Positions 35,213-44,188 of a DNA stretch of 64,000 nt are shown here, in pieces. A model generated the notes under the pieces. The model was not told where the DNA came from and ran no database searches. It was given only the letters and a program-made list of their open reading frames with translations. This DNA is from an uncultured Pseudomonadota bacterium. Its GTDB lineage: Bacteria; Pseudomonadota; Gammaproteobacteria; Steroidobacterales; Steroidobacteraceae. Both the position numbers and the translations under genes were made by a program. Numbering within the stretch: position 1 is the first letter of the stretch; every line of letters begins with the position of its first letter. The stretch is from contig CAMLGF010000007.1 of assembly GCA_946479515.1 (NCBI GenBank), positions 33,011 to 97,010 on the forward strand. The letters run 5' to 3'.

Positions 35213-35845
35213 ATGAGAATGAATGCGGTGAAGATCGCCGGCATGGTGGCGGCTTGCGGCCTGGCCGCGATGTCCGGCGCATCGTCGGCCCAGGAGAGCG
35301 CGAAGATGCCGGCTGCCGGCGGAGTGGAGATCCAGGACTTGATCGGGAGCTTCGCGAAGCGCACCCGCAAGCAGTTCGTCATCGACCCGCGCGTGCGCGG
35401 GCAGGTGCCTCTCGCCGGCATCGGCGCCGGCGATCTGAGCTATGAGCAGCTCCTGGCCGTGCTCAGCGTGCACCAGATCTCCCTGGTGAATTCCGGCGGC
35501 ATCCTCGCCGTGGTTCCGGACGCGAGCGCGCGGCAATTTCCCGCGCCCGTCTACACGGACGCGAACTTCGCGGCGGCGGACCACGAGATCGTCAACCTGC
35601 TGGTGACGCCGCAGAAGGTCTGCGCGGCGCAGCTGGTGCCGGTGCTGCGTCCACTGCAACCACAGGCCGCGCACCTGGCGGCGGACGTCCAGACCAACAC
35701 GCTGATCATCAACGACCGCGCGGTGAACGTCCGGAAGATCGCGGCACTGGTCGAGCGGCTGGATCAGCGCGGCACGAGCACGATCGATGCCTGCCGGCAG
35801 GCGTGGGCCACGGCGGCCAATCCGAAACCGAAAGACCGCGAGTAG
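35213..35845 (+). CDS. Orphan secretin (GspD-like) N-domain protein
   Basis: 210 residues: a signal peptide (VAACGLAAMSGASSAQ), a GspD N0-like domain (IQDLIGSFAKRTRKQFVIDP, then GQVPLAGIGAGDLSYEQLL) and an N1-like domain (QLVPVLRPLQPQAAHLAADV, then TNTLIINDRAVNVRKIAALV). The protein stops there, with no N2/N3 repeats and no secretin pore, so it cannot itself be a secretin. It could act as a periplasmic partner in secretin-based export or piliation. The ATG at 35213 follows GGGAG at good spacing. It stands alone, diverging from the ABC-F gene. Confidence 0.85.
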   Translation: MRMNAVKIAGMVAACGLAAMSGASSAQESAKMPAAGGVEIQDLIGSFAKRTRKQFVIDPRVRGQVPLAGIGAGDLSYEQLLAVLSVHQISLVNSGGILAVVPDASARQFPAPVYTDANFAAADHEIVNLLVTPQKVCAAQLVPVLRPLQPQAAHLAADVQTNTLIINDRAVNVRKIAALVERLDQRGTSTIDACRQAWATAANPKPKDRE

Positions 35846-35879
35846 AGAGAAGGATCGACCGTGTCGCGCCGGCGCCGCG

Positions 35880-38381
35880 TCAGGCGCCGCGCGGCTTGGC
35901 CAGCTTGTCGGCGGTCGCCGCCTGGGTGATCAACCCGCCGAACGCCGGGCCGTTCTCCTGCTGCCGCGCCAGCAGCAGCCGCAGCTCTTCCAGCGTCACG
36001 GGTTCGCCGAACAACTTGCCCTGGCCGAAGCCGCAGTGGTGCTGCCGCAGGAACTGCAGGTGTCCGAGCGTTTCCACGCCCTCGGCGATCACGTTCATCT
36101 TGAGGCTGCGGCCCATCTCGATGACCGTGCGCACGATGGTGGCGTCGCTCTCGTCGTCGTCCGAATCGCGCACGAACGACTGGTCGATCTTCAGCGTGCC
36201 GATCGGAAACTGCTGCAGCGCCGACAGCGAGGAATAGCCTGTGCCGAAATCGTCGATCGACAGGTGCAGGCCCATCGCATACAGCTCGTCGAGCAGGTGC
36301 AGCGTGCGCTTGCTGTCGGCCATCAGCGTGGTCTCGGTGATCTCCAGCTCGAAGCAGGTGGGCGAAACGCCATGCTTGCGGAACACCGAGCGGAATCGAA
36401 GGATGAAGCTCGCCTGGCGCAGCTGTTTGAGCGACAGGTTCAGCGAGATGCGGCCCGGCGTGGTCACGGTCTGCTGCAGCTCGCGGTAGTCCTGGCACAC
36501 CCGGTTCAGCACCCACTCGCCGACTTCGAGGATGAGATTGGTCTCCTCGGCCAGAGGAATGAACTGCGAAGGCGGTATGTCGCCATGGCCCGGCAGCCGC
36601 CAGCGCAACAGGGCCTCGGCGCCGACGATGCGGCCGTCGCGAAGGTCGACCTTGGGCTGGTAATGCACCATGAACTCGTCGCGCTCCAGCGAACGGCGCA
36701 ATTTGCTCTTGAGCATCAGGCGCTCGACGGCGGCGGCGTTCATCTCCGGCGAGTAGAACGCGAAGGAATTTCCGCCGTTCTGCTTGGAGTGATACATGGC
36801 CGCGTCGGCGTTGCGGATCAGGTCGATGACGTTGTCCGCGTCGCGTTGGCAGAAGGCGATGCCGATGCTGGCCGTGAGGAACACCTCGTGCTCCTGGAGC
36901 TGGAACGCGCGGCCGATCTCGGCCAGCACGCTGCGCGCGAGCTGCGCCACGGTGCCGCGGTTGTCGGCATCGGCGGCCAGATCGTCGACGAACATCGCGA
37001 ATTCGTCACCCGCGAGGCGGCCGATCACGGTCTCCTGCGGCAGGCTGCGCGTGAGCCGCTCCGTGAGTATTTCCAGCGTGCGGTCGCCGGCGGCGTGGCC
37101 GAAGGTGTCGTTGATCTCCTTGAATCGATCCATGTCGAGGTACAGCAAGGCCAGCGAGGTCTTGTTGCGCAGGGCGCGCGCGATGGCCTGCTGCAGCAGA
37201 TGCTGGAACTGCATGCGGTTCGGCACCTTGGTCAGCGCGTCGTAGCGCGCCAGGTAGCGGATGCGCCGTTCGGCGCGCTTGCGCTCGGTGACGTTCCGCA
37301 CCACGAAGATGATTCCCTGGTACTGCGGGTCGTCGGTGGTGATCTGCGATCCGGTGATCGCCACCGGGATGGTCTGGCCGTGCCGGGTCTTGACCACGGT
37401 TTCACGCGTGTCCTGCGCGGCGCGCAGCATGTCGAAGTCGGCGCGCTCGCGGTCGTCGAAAATCGACACGATGGTGCGGCCCACCAGTTCGTCCTCGCCG
37501 TACGCCAGCAGCTTGCAGGCCGACTGGTTGGCCATGCGGATCACGCCTTCGCTGGACGTCACGAATACGGCGTCGGTCATGCTGCCGAGCACGTTGGTGA
37601 GATAGTTCTTGTTGATGGTCGTCTGGCGCAGGCGCTGGCGCATGCGTTCCAGTGCCGCCTGCAATTCTCCCAGCTCGTCGCGGCGCCCGACCTCCAGCTG
37701 GCGCGAATAGTCGCCCTGGGCGATGCGCTCGGCACTCCTGATGAGCGTGGCGATCGGTCGCTTCACGCGCCGGCCCGCCCACCAGGCCAGTGTCAGCCCT
37801 GCGACGAGCACCACCAGCCCCAGGCCACCGGCCAGCAGCAGGGCGCTGCGCATCTGCGCGCGCCGCAGGGAATCGAACTGCGCGCGCGCCGCGGTCGTGT
37901 CCGGCGCGGTCTCGAAGCTGCGGACCTGCACCTCGACCTCACCGACCGTGCGCGGCGTGAGGATGCCCGGCATGGCCTGAACGTCGGCGCGCACCGGCAC
38001 GGCGGCGCCGCGGGTGATCATGCCGGCCGCGTCCGTATCGCGGTGCCATTCGTACAGGACCTCGCCGCCCGGCGTGCGCAGGACGATGCCGAGCAGGGTC
38101 TCATCGCGCTGGAAGAGCTCGGCGCGCATGCGGATCGTCTCGCGATCGCCGTTCAGCACGTCTTCTGCGACGCTGTCCGCCAGGTGTTGTGCCACGTCTC
38201 CCGCGCGCAGCGTCAGCTCGCCCGCGACGCGGCTGCGTGCGTCGGCGGCGGCCGTGTCGACCAGCGCCGAATGCTGGACCCGGCTCTCGTAGAGGGTGAC
38301 CGAGGCGACCGCCAGGGCGACCAGAACGGCCGCGACCACGGCTACGGCGATGTATTTGCTCTTGAAACTGACGATGCTCAC
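35880..38381 (-). CDS. GGDEF/EAL c-di-GMP signalling protein with HAMP and PAS domains
   Basis: About 833 residues from a GTG at 38381. Order: membrane helix (8-31), periplasmic sensor (32-178), membrane helix (179-201), HAMP (to about 255), PAS (262-375), GGDEF (390-555) and EAL (570-815). The GGDEF signature is AGDEF, with the first glycine replaced. The EAL domain keeps its catalytic residues (GAEALLRW, SLNLSLKQL, ELEITETTL, IDDFGTGYSSL, LKIDQSFV, IAEGVET). A phosphodiesterase is therefore likely; cyclase activity is uncertain. Upstream in-frame codons would add a non-conserved basic N-terminus. Convergent with the secretin-domain gene and divergent from the M15-like peptidase. Confidence 0.93.
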   Translation of the reverse strand: MSIVSFKSKYIAVAVVAAVLVALAVASVTLYESRVQHSALVDTAAADARSRVAGELTLRAGDVAQHLADSVAEDVLNGDRETIRMRAELFQRDETLLGIVLRTPGGEVLYEWHRDTDAAGMITRGAAVPVRADVQAMPGILTPRTVGEVEVQVRSFETAPDTTAARAQFDSLRRAQMRSALLLAGGLGLVVLVAGLTLAWWAGRRVKRPIATLIRSAERIAQGDYSRQLEVGRRDELGELQAALERMRQRLRQTTINKNYLTNVLGSMTDAVFVTSSEGVIRMANQSACKLLAYGEDELVGRTIVSIFDDRERADFDMLRAAQDTRETVVKTRHGQTIPVAITGSQITTDDPQYQGIIFVVRNVTERKRAERRIRYLARYDALTKVPNRMQFQHLLQQAIARALRNKTSLALLYLDMDRFKEINDTFGHAAGDRTLEILTERLTRSLPQETVIGRLAGDEFAMFVDDLAADADNRGTVAQLARSVLAEIGRAFQLQEHEVFLTASIGIAFCQRDADNVIDLIRNADAAMYHSKQNGGNSFAFYSPEMNAAAVERLMLKSKLRRSLERDEFMVHYQPKVDLRDGRIVGAEALLRWRLPGHGDIPPSQFIPLAEETNLILEVGEWVLNRVCQDYRELQQTVTTPGRISLNLSLKQLRQASFILRFRSVFRKHGVSPTCFELEITETTLMADSKRTLHLLDELYAMGLHLSIDDFGTGYSSLSALQQFPIGTLKIDQSFVRDSDDDESDATIVRTVIEMGRSLKMNVIAEGVETLGHLQFLRQHHCGFGQGKLFGEPVTLEELRLLLARQQENGPAFGGLITQAATADKLAKPRGA

Positions 38382-38521
38382 GGATGGGCGGAACCGGTGT
38401 GATTTGCGGCATCTTAACCGCCGGTTTCCGGCGCAGGCCACCTTCGCGGAGCCGCGACAGCCCGTCACTGTCGATTAGGTCCGCAGAAAGCCCCGCGGGC
38501 CGCTGGGGTACGATCAGAGGC

Positions 38522-39247
38522 ATGCCCGACCCCCTGATTTTCTCGCTGGATCAGCTCACTGGCCGCACCCGGGAGCACCTCGCGGAGATCGCGGCCCCCG
38601 CCTGCACCTTGCATAAGCAAGTGGTGTCGCCTTTCTTGACACTGCGGGCCGCGGCCGCAGCCGATGGCATCGACCTCGTGCCGATTTCCAGCTTCCGGGA
38701 TTTCGACCGGCAACTCGCCATCTGGAACGGCAAGTTTCGCGGTGAACGGCCCCTGCAGGACCGGGCGGGACGGCCGTTGGACGTGACGTCGCTGCCGCCC
38801 GCGCGGCGGGTGGAGGCCATTCTCTGGTGGTCGGCGCTACCGGGCGCGAGCCGTCACCATTGGGGAACCGATTTCGACGTGGTGGACGCAGCGGCCATGC
38901 CGCCCGGCTACCGTGTGCAGCTGATTCCGGCCGAGTATCGTACCGGCGGTCCGTTCCATCGTCTAACCACCTGGCTCGATCGCCACATGCACGGGTTCGG
39001 ATTCTACCGGCCCTACGCAACGGACCGCGGCGGCGTCGCCCCCGAGCCCTGGCATCTATCACATGCGCCGGTCGCCGGGGCGGCGGCCTCGCAGCTGCAC
39101 GTCGAGGGACTGCGCGCCGTCCTCGACGCGGCCGAGATCGAAGGCAAGGCCGAGGTGCTGGCGACACTGGAGCGCCACTATTCGACCTGCGTGGTGAACG
39201 TCGATCCGCCGCCGGAGGTTTCGCTGCTGGCTGCGCGCCTCGCCTGA
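38522..39247 (+). CDS. M15-family peptidase (D,D-carboxypeptidase-like)
   Basis: 241 residues. Zinc/catalytic segments SRHHWGTDFDVVD and APEPWHLSH match VanY/DacB-type M15 peptidases, which trim peptidoglycan stem peptides. No signal peptide is evident from the ATG at 38522 (start PDPLIFSLDQLTG), so it is either cytoplasmic or exported by a non-classical route. An ISSFRDFDRQLAIWNGKFRG segment near residue 60 also fits the family. It is convergent with the HD-domain gene, 17 bases apart. Confidence 0.85.
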   Translation: MPDPLIFSLDQLTGRTREHLAEIAAPACTLHKQVVSPFLTLRAAAAADGIDLVPISSFRDFDRQLAIWNGKFRGERPLQDRAGRPLDVTSLPPARRVEAILWWSALPGASRHHWGTDFDVVDAAAMPPGYRVQLIPAEYRTGGPFHRLTTWLDRHMHGFGFYRPYATDRGGVAPEPWHLSHAPVAGAAASQLHVEGLRAVLDAAEIEGKAEVLATLERHYSTCVVNVDPPPEVSLLAARLA

Positions 39248-39264
39248 TCCGGGTGCGCGGGCCG

Positions 39265-40299
39265 TCAGCTCCAGACTTTCTTGATGGCGCCCAGCATCAG
39301 AGTGCGCGTGGTCGCCATCGAGTCCTCGATGCCGGTGAACACCGGCGGCTGGCGCCGCAGCAGGCGCCAGTTCTCGCTGCGCAGGATGCGCTGCAGGTAT
39401 TCGAGATTGCGGTCGATGGATTCCATGTAGGGATTGCGGCCGCCGAACAGGATTTCCAGGTAACGGTACGCACGGTTGAATTCGCCATCCAGCCGCTTGG
39501 CGCGCATGTCGAACACGAACTTCGGCGTCTGGCGCAGCAGGTCGAGCCCCGAGGCGTAACGCACCTTGACGTGCCCGTTCTCGCCGATCGGCAGCGCCAC
39601 GCCGGCGAGCACGAACTCGGCATAGAGCCGGTCGCGGCACTTCTCGAGATAGCAGCGGTCGGCCATCTGCGCCATGAGATCCGCGGTGCCGACCAGATGG
39701 CCCAGCTTGTGATCGCGCGGATCGGGCGCAACGATGTTCTTGAACGGACGCTCGTAGCCGGTGTAGTGGATGATTTCCGCGGCAATGTCGGCCCAGTGGC
39801 CGAGATCGATCTTGGGTAGATAATCCTTGAGAAACGCGGCGCCGCGCGACACGTGCACGGTGGTGAACTCGGCGCCGTTCGGCACATCGGCGTCGCGTGT
39901 GGTGCGCAGATAGCCGACATCGTGGAACAGCGCGACGACGATGCCGAGCATGGCGCGCTCGGCGCCGAACTTCTGCGACTCCGGCACCTGCATTTCGTGA
40001 CCGGCGATCAGCCGCGCGGTGGCGAGCGTGATGTCGAGCGTGTGCTGCTGGTCGTGGTAGACCGTATCGACGCCGAAGTATCCGGGCATACGCCCCGAGA
40101 ACATGCGTTCGAAGTCGCCGAACACGTGGGAGAACGCCGGGAACTTCCGGCTGGGCCACACCTGCGCGAACAACTCCTCGATCGCGGCGCGCACGTCGGC
40201 CGCCGAACTCACGAGGACCGTGTCGGTGACATCGTAGTCGCTGCGGCGCGATTCGGACGTGGCTAACAAGATGCGCGAGTCTAGGCAGGGGGTGTGCAA
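39265..40299 (-). CDS. HD-domain phosphohydrolase-like protein
   Basis: 344 residues from a TTG at 40299; the true start may be a GTG at 40212, since the first 30 residues have no recognisable features. HD motifs are YHDQQHTLDI and FHDVGYLR, with a later EIIHYTGYERPF and a C-terminal helical region (NPYMESIDRNLEYLQRIL). HD proteins hydrolyse nucleotides or phosphodiesters; the substrate is unknown. The 170-base gap upstream contains spaced GTCACG repeats that may regulate it. It follows xth on the same strand but is probably separately expressed. Confidence 0.8.
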   Translation of the reverse strand: MHTPCLDSRILLATSESRRSDYDVTDTVLVSSAADVRAAIEELFAQVWPSRKFPAFSHVFGDFERMFSGRMPGYFGVDTVYHDQQHTLDITLATARLIAGHEMQVPESQKFGAERAMLGIVVALFHDVGYLRTTRDADVPNGAEFTTVHVSRGAAFLKDYLPKIDLGHWADIAAEIIHYTGYERPFKNIVAPDPRDHKLGHLVGTADLMAQMADRCYLEKCRDRLYAEFVLAGVALPIGENGHVKVRYASGLDLLRQTPKFVFDMRAKRLDGEFNRAYRYLEILFGGRNPYMESIDRNLEYLQRILRSENWRLLRRQPPVFTGIEDSMATTRTLMLGAIKKVWS

Positions 40300-40331
40300 A
40301 AGACCAGCGGGCGGAATCCGGTCTCCGGGCG

Positions 40332-40362
40332 GGCGTGACCTGCGTCACGTTCGCGTCACGCC
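40332..40362. promoter_or_regulatory. Possible operator: inverted and direct GTCACG repeats upstream of the HD-domain gene
   Basis: GGCGTGAC (40332-40339) is complementary to GTCACGCC (40355-40362), and a third GCGTCACG copy lies between them (40342-40349) eleven bases from the last, i.e. one helical turn. This is 33 bases upstream of the assumed start of the HD-domain gene. The arrangement suggests a protein-binding site; the binding factor is unknown. Confidence 0.4.
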
Positions 40363-40471
40363 ACGATTCCTGGGTGCAAGCGATTAATGTAACGGAGCCT
40401 GCCAAGAGGCCTGGCTCGCGTCGCGCCGTCCGCGCGGCCGAAGGGCCGATCGACCGAACGACTCGCGGCGA

Positions 40472-41248
40472 CTATTCGAACGTCGCGATCACCGGAGTGT
40501 GATCCGACGCCCGTTCGGCGCGGCGGGGTTCGACGTCGATGCGCACCTGCCGCAGGCGCGGCAGCAGTTCGCGATGCGCGAGGATCAGATCGATGCGCAA
40601 GCCGTGATTGCGGCGGAAGGCGCCCTGGCGATAGTCCCACCAGCTGAAGGATTTCTCCGGCTGCTCGAACTGCCGGAAGGCGTCCACCAGCCCCAGATCG
40701 AGAATGCCGCGCAGGGCGGCGCGTTCCTCCGCGCTCACGTGCACGCAGCCCACCCAGGCGGCCGGGTCGTGCACGTCGCGGTCTTCCGGAGCAACGTTGA
40801 AGTCACCCAGCACCACCAGGCGCGGGTGCCGCTGCACTTCGCTCCGCAGCCAGGCGGTCAGCGCTTCGAACCAGCGCAGCTTGTAGGCGAACTTCTCGGA
40901 GCCGGGCGCCTGGCCGTTCGGCACATAGAGATTGATGACGCGGAAGTCGCCCTGCGGATGCGCGATGTTGGCGGCCAGCACGCGGCGCGGCGGATCGTCG
41001 AAGTGCGGGATGTCGCGGATGAAGTCCGTCATCGGCAGCCTGGCGAGCAGCGCCACGCCGTTGTAGGTCTTCTGGCCGCTGAACACGCTGTGATAACCGG
41101 CGGCGGTGAACTCCGGATGCGGAAAGTCCGGGTCCTGCATCTTGGTTTCCTGGAGCGCGACCACGTCCGGTTGTTCCGTGCTCAGCCAATCCATGACCTG
41201 CTCGCCGCGCACGCGCAGCGAGTTCACGTTCCAGGTGGCGATCTTCAC
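40472..41248 (-). CDS. xth: Exodeoxyribonuclease III family AP endonuclease
   Basis: 258 residues from a GTG that overlaps the prlC stop (GTGA). Motifs: KIATWNVNSLR, LQETKMQD (metal-binding Glu), INLYVPNGQ, LVVLGDFNVAPEDRDVHDP and SDHTPVIATF (catalytic His). Function: 3'-5' exonuclease and apurinic/apyrimidinic endonuclease in base-excision repair. It is the third gene of the aroE-prlC-xth unit. Confidence 0.95.
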   Translation of the reverse strand: MKIATWNVNSLRVRGEQVMDWLSTEQPDVVALQETKMQDPDFPHPEFTAAGYHSVFSGQKTYNGVALLARLPMTDFIRDIPHFDDPPRRVLAANIAHPQGDFRVINLYVPNGQAPGSEKFAYKLRWFEALTAWLRSEVQRHPRLVVLGDFNVAPEDRDVHDPAAWVGCVHVSAEERAALRGILDLGLVDAFRQFEQPEKSFSWWDYRQGAFRRNHGLRIDLILAHRELLPRLRQVRIDVEPRRAERASDHTPVIATFE

Positions 41249-43308
41249 CGCATGAGGCCCTGCTGCCTCAGCAGGGCGTTCACGTCCGGTGGGCGTCCGC
41301 GAAAATCGATGAAGGCATCCAGCGCCTTCTTGCTGCCGCCCTGCGAGAGGATGGCATCGAGGAAGCGTTGCGCGACCCGGCGATCGAACACACCCTGCTC
41401 CTCGAACGCGGCGAAGGCATCGGCGGCCAGCACCTCGGCCCACTTGTAGCTGTAGTAACCGGCGGCATAGCCACCCGCGAAGATGTGCCCGAAATTGTTC
41501 GGCATGCGGTTCCACTCGGGTACGGCGAACACGCTCACCTCGGCTCGCACCTCGGCGAGAGTCTCGGCGATGCGCGGTCCCCGGGCCGGGTCGTACTCGG
41601 CGTGCAGCCTGAAATCGAACAACGCGAACTCGAGCTGGCGCACGGTGGCCAGGCCGGCGTGGAACGTGCGCGAGTCGAGGAGCTTCTGCTTCTTGTCGGC
41701 CGGCAGCGGCTCGCCGCTTTCGAAGTGGCGCGCCATGGTGTCCAGCACCTCGGGACGCCACGCGAAATTCTCCATGAACTGGCTGGGCAGCTCCACCGCA
41801 TCCCAGGACACGCCATTGATGCCGGCGATCGACGGATAGCTCACGCGCGTGAGCATGTGATGCAGGCCGTGGCCGAATTCGTGGAACATCGTGACCACGT
41901 CGTCGTGCGTGAGCAACGGCGGCCGGCCGGTCGAGGCCGGCAGGAAATTGCACACCAGGTAGGCCACGGGCACGGTGCGCTCGCTGCCGAAGTCCTTGCG
42001 GCCGACGCAGTCGTCCATCCAGGCTCCGGCGCGCTTCTTGCTGCGCGCGCAGGCATCCAGGTAGAAGCCGGCCAGTGCCTTGCCGGCCGCATCCTGAATC
42101 TCGAAGAAGCGCGCGTCGGCGTGGTACATCGGGATGCCGCTGCGCTCGACGATGCGCACGCCAAACAGCTTTTCGGCCACCGAGAACAATCCCTCGAGCA
42201 CGCGCGGCAGCGGGAAGTAGGGGCGCAGCTCTTCCTGGGTTACCGAGAAGAGGCTGGCCTGCAGTTTCTCCGCGTAGTAGGCGACGTCCCAGGCCTCGAG
42301 CTTTTGGCCCGCGAAAGCCTCCAGTTCTGCGAACTCCTTCTGGGCCGCGGGGCGCGCGACCTGCGCCAGCTGCCGCAGGAAATCGAACACCGCCTGCGTC
42401 GAAGGCGCCATGCGCGTGGCCAGCGCGTACGCCGCGTAGTTGGGGAAGTCGAGCAGGCGTGCCGCCTCGTGCCGCAGCGCGAGGATCCTGTGCATCACCT
42501 CGGTATTGTCGAACTTGGCCGCGGAAGGCCCCTGGTCGGAGGCGCGGGTCGACCAGGCTTCATAGAAGTCGCGGCGCAGCCTGGCGGAATCGCCATCGGT
42601 CAGCACCGCCATGTAGGTAGGCTGTTCGAGCGCGAGCAGCCACCCCGGCAGGCCCTTCTCCTGCGCGCGGGTGCGCGCCTGCTCGACGATGACCGGGTTG
42701 ATGCCCGAGAGCTCCGCTTCGTCGGTGACGTGGCGGGTCCAGGAGTTCATGGCGTCGAGCACGTTCTCCTCGAATCTGGCGCCGAGCTGGGCCAGCTCCT
42801 GTATCACCTGCTTGTAGCGGGCCTTGCGATCGGCAGGCAGGCCGACGCCGGCGAGGCGAAAGTCCTCGAGCGCGCGTTCCAGCACGCGCCGCTGCGCAGG
42901 GGCGAGGCGCGCTGCCTCGTTCGCGGCAATGGCGTTGTACGCCTTGTACAGGGGCTCGCTCTGCGCGAGATCGGTCCAGTAGTTCGACAGCAGTGGCAGG
43001 CAGGTGTTGTAACTGGCGCGCAGCTCGTCGGAGTTCAGTACACCGTTCAGGTGGCCGATGGGCGACCAGGTGCGCGACAGCCGGTGCGCGAGTTGCTCCA
43101 GCGGCAACACGGTGTTCTCGAAGGTGGGATTGGGCTGGGCCTCCAGCGAGGCCACTTCGGCGCGATTGCGTTCGAGCAGACCGCGGATGGTGGGTTCGAC
43201 GTCGGCCGCGCGGATGCGGTCGAAGGCGGGCAGCGGGGTTCCACTGACGTTCGCGAGTGAGTTCGTTGTTCCAGCGTTCATCTTCACCAGTTCGTTGGCC
43301 GAGTTCAT
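41245..43308 (-). CDS. prlC: Oligopeptidase A (M3 family)
   Basis: About 687 residues, near the usual 680 of E. coli PrlC/OpdA. The zinc motif HEFGHGLHHMLTR is intact and preceded by GRPPLLTHDDVVTMF; upstream segments SRTWSPIGHLNGV and FPNYAAYALATRM also fit. It is a cytoplasmic thermolysin-like oligopeptidase that degrades signal peptides and other short peptides. The ATG at 43308 gives a normal-length N-terminus ten bases after aroE; an ATG at 43281 is an alternative. Confidence 0.95.
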   Translation of the reverse strand: MNSANELVKMNAGTTNSLANVSGTPLPAFDRIRAADVEPTIRGLLERNRAEVASLEAQPNPTFENTVLPLEQLAHRLSRTWSPIGHLNGVLNSDELRASYNTCLPLLSNYWTDLAQSEPLYKAYNAIAANEAARLAPAQRRVLERALEDFRLAGVGLPADRKARYKQVIQELAQLGARFEENVLDAMNSWTRHVTDEAELSGINPVIVEQARTRAQEKGLPGWLLALEQPTYMAVLTDGDSARLRRDFYEAWSTRASDQGPSAAKFDNTEVMHRILALRHEAARLLDFPNYAAYALATRMAPSTQAVFDFLRQLAQVARPAAQKEFAELEAFAGQKLEAWDVAYYAEKLQASLFSVTQEELRPYFPLPRVLEGLFSVAEKLFGVRIVERSGIPMYHADARFFEIQDAAGKALAGFYLDACARSKKRAGAWMDDCVGRKDFGSERTVPVAYLVCNFLPASTGRPPLLTHDDVVTMFHEFGHGLHHMLTRVSYPSIAGINGVSWDAVELPSQFMENFAWRPEVLDTMARHFESGEPLPADKKQKLLDSRTFHAGLATVRQLEFALFDFRLHAEYDPARGPRIAETLAEVRAEVSVFAVPEWNRMPNNFGHIFAGGYAAGYYSYKWAEVLAADAFAAFEEQGVFDRRVAQRFLDAILSQGGSKKALDAFIDFRGRPPDVNALLRQQGLMR

Positions 43309-43318
43309 CTGGCCGGGT

Positions 43319-44143
43319 TCACTTCGATGCCAGGACGGCGAGCACAGGTTCCGTATCGGGGCGGACTCCGCGCCACAGCGTAAAGGACTCCGCGGCCTGC
43401 TCCACCAGCATGCCCCAGCCTTTATGGGCCCGGGCACAGCCCTGTTCAATGGCCCAGGTCACGAAGGGCGTGGCGGACTTGCTGTAGCTCATGTCGTAGC
43501 AGACGGTGTGCGCGGCGATCACGGAGCCATCGACGTTGGGCACGGCACCCGAAAGACCGGCCGCGGTGGCGTTGATGACGATGTCGAAGGGCTGGTCTCC
43601 GATGTCGTCGAAGCCGCAGCCGCGCACGGCGCCGAGATCCTGGAACAGCGAGGCGAGATTGACGGCGCGGTCCGGCGTGCGGTTGGCGATCACCAGCTCG
43701 GCCGGCCCCAGCGAAAGCAGCGGTTCGACCACGCCGCGGGTGGCGCCACCCGCGCCGAGGATGAGGATGCGCTCGTTGCTGATGGCGAGACCGAGATTCT
43801 TGCGCATGTCCGTGACCAGCCCGTGGCCATCGGTGTTGTCGCCGAGCAGGCTGTGCTCGGCACTCATGATGAGCGTGTTCACGGCGCCGGCGCGATCGGC
43901 GCGCACGGTGAGCTCGTTGGCGAGTTCGGCAGCGGCTTCCTTGTGTGGTACGGTCACGTTGAGCCCGCGGCCGCCGCGGGTGAAGAACTCGAGCACCTGG
44001 ACGCGGAAGTCCGCCGGTGCAATGTCATAGAGACGATAGACCAGGGATTGATTCGTCTGCTTGGCGAAGAGCCCGTGAATGAAAGGCGACCAGCTGTGAC
44101 TGATCGGATGCCCGACCACGCCGTACTGATCCGGTGCTCTCAT
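43319..44143 (-). CDS. aroE: Shikimate dehydrogenase (NADP+)
   Basis: 274 residues. Substrate-binding PISHSWSPFIHGLF and the catalytic segment NVTVPHKEAA (Lys), NTDGHG, NADP-binding GAGGATRGVV and NRTPDRAVNL are all present, and the C-terminal AHKGWGMLVEQAAESF is typical. It reduces 3-dehydroshikimate to shikimate in aromatic amino acid synthesis. First gene of the aroE-prlC-xth unit, divergent from a sigma factor gene with 45 bases between starts. Confidence 0.96.
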   Translation of the reverse strand: MRAPDQYGVVGHPISHSWSPFIHGLFAKQTNQSLVYRLYDIAPADFRVQVLEFFTRGGRGLNVTVPHKEAAAELANELTVRADRAGAVNTLIMSAEHSLLGDNTDGHGLVTDMRKNLGLAISNERILILGAGGATRGVVEPLLSLGPAELVIANRTPDRAVNLASLFQDLGAVRGCGFDDIGDQPFDIVINATAAGLSGAVPNVDGSVIAAHTVCYDMSYSKSATPFVTWAIEQGCARAHKGWGMLVEQAAESFTLWRGVRPDTEPVLAVLASK

Positions 44144-44188
44144 TGCGGAAATGACTGAAATAATCGCCTCACCCGCCGGGTCTTATAC

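Noticed and set aside
35870..35889. Hairpin CGGCGCC/GGCGCCG between two convergent genes
   Set aside because: Only seven base pairs with no T-rich tail, and it runs into the end of the GGDEF/EAL gene; not convincing as a terminator.
35787..38402. Open frame of about 870 codons antisense to the GGDEF/EAL gene
   Set aside because: Same composition artefact; the minus strand carries all domain motifs.
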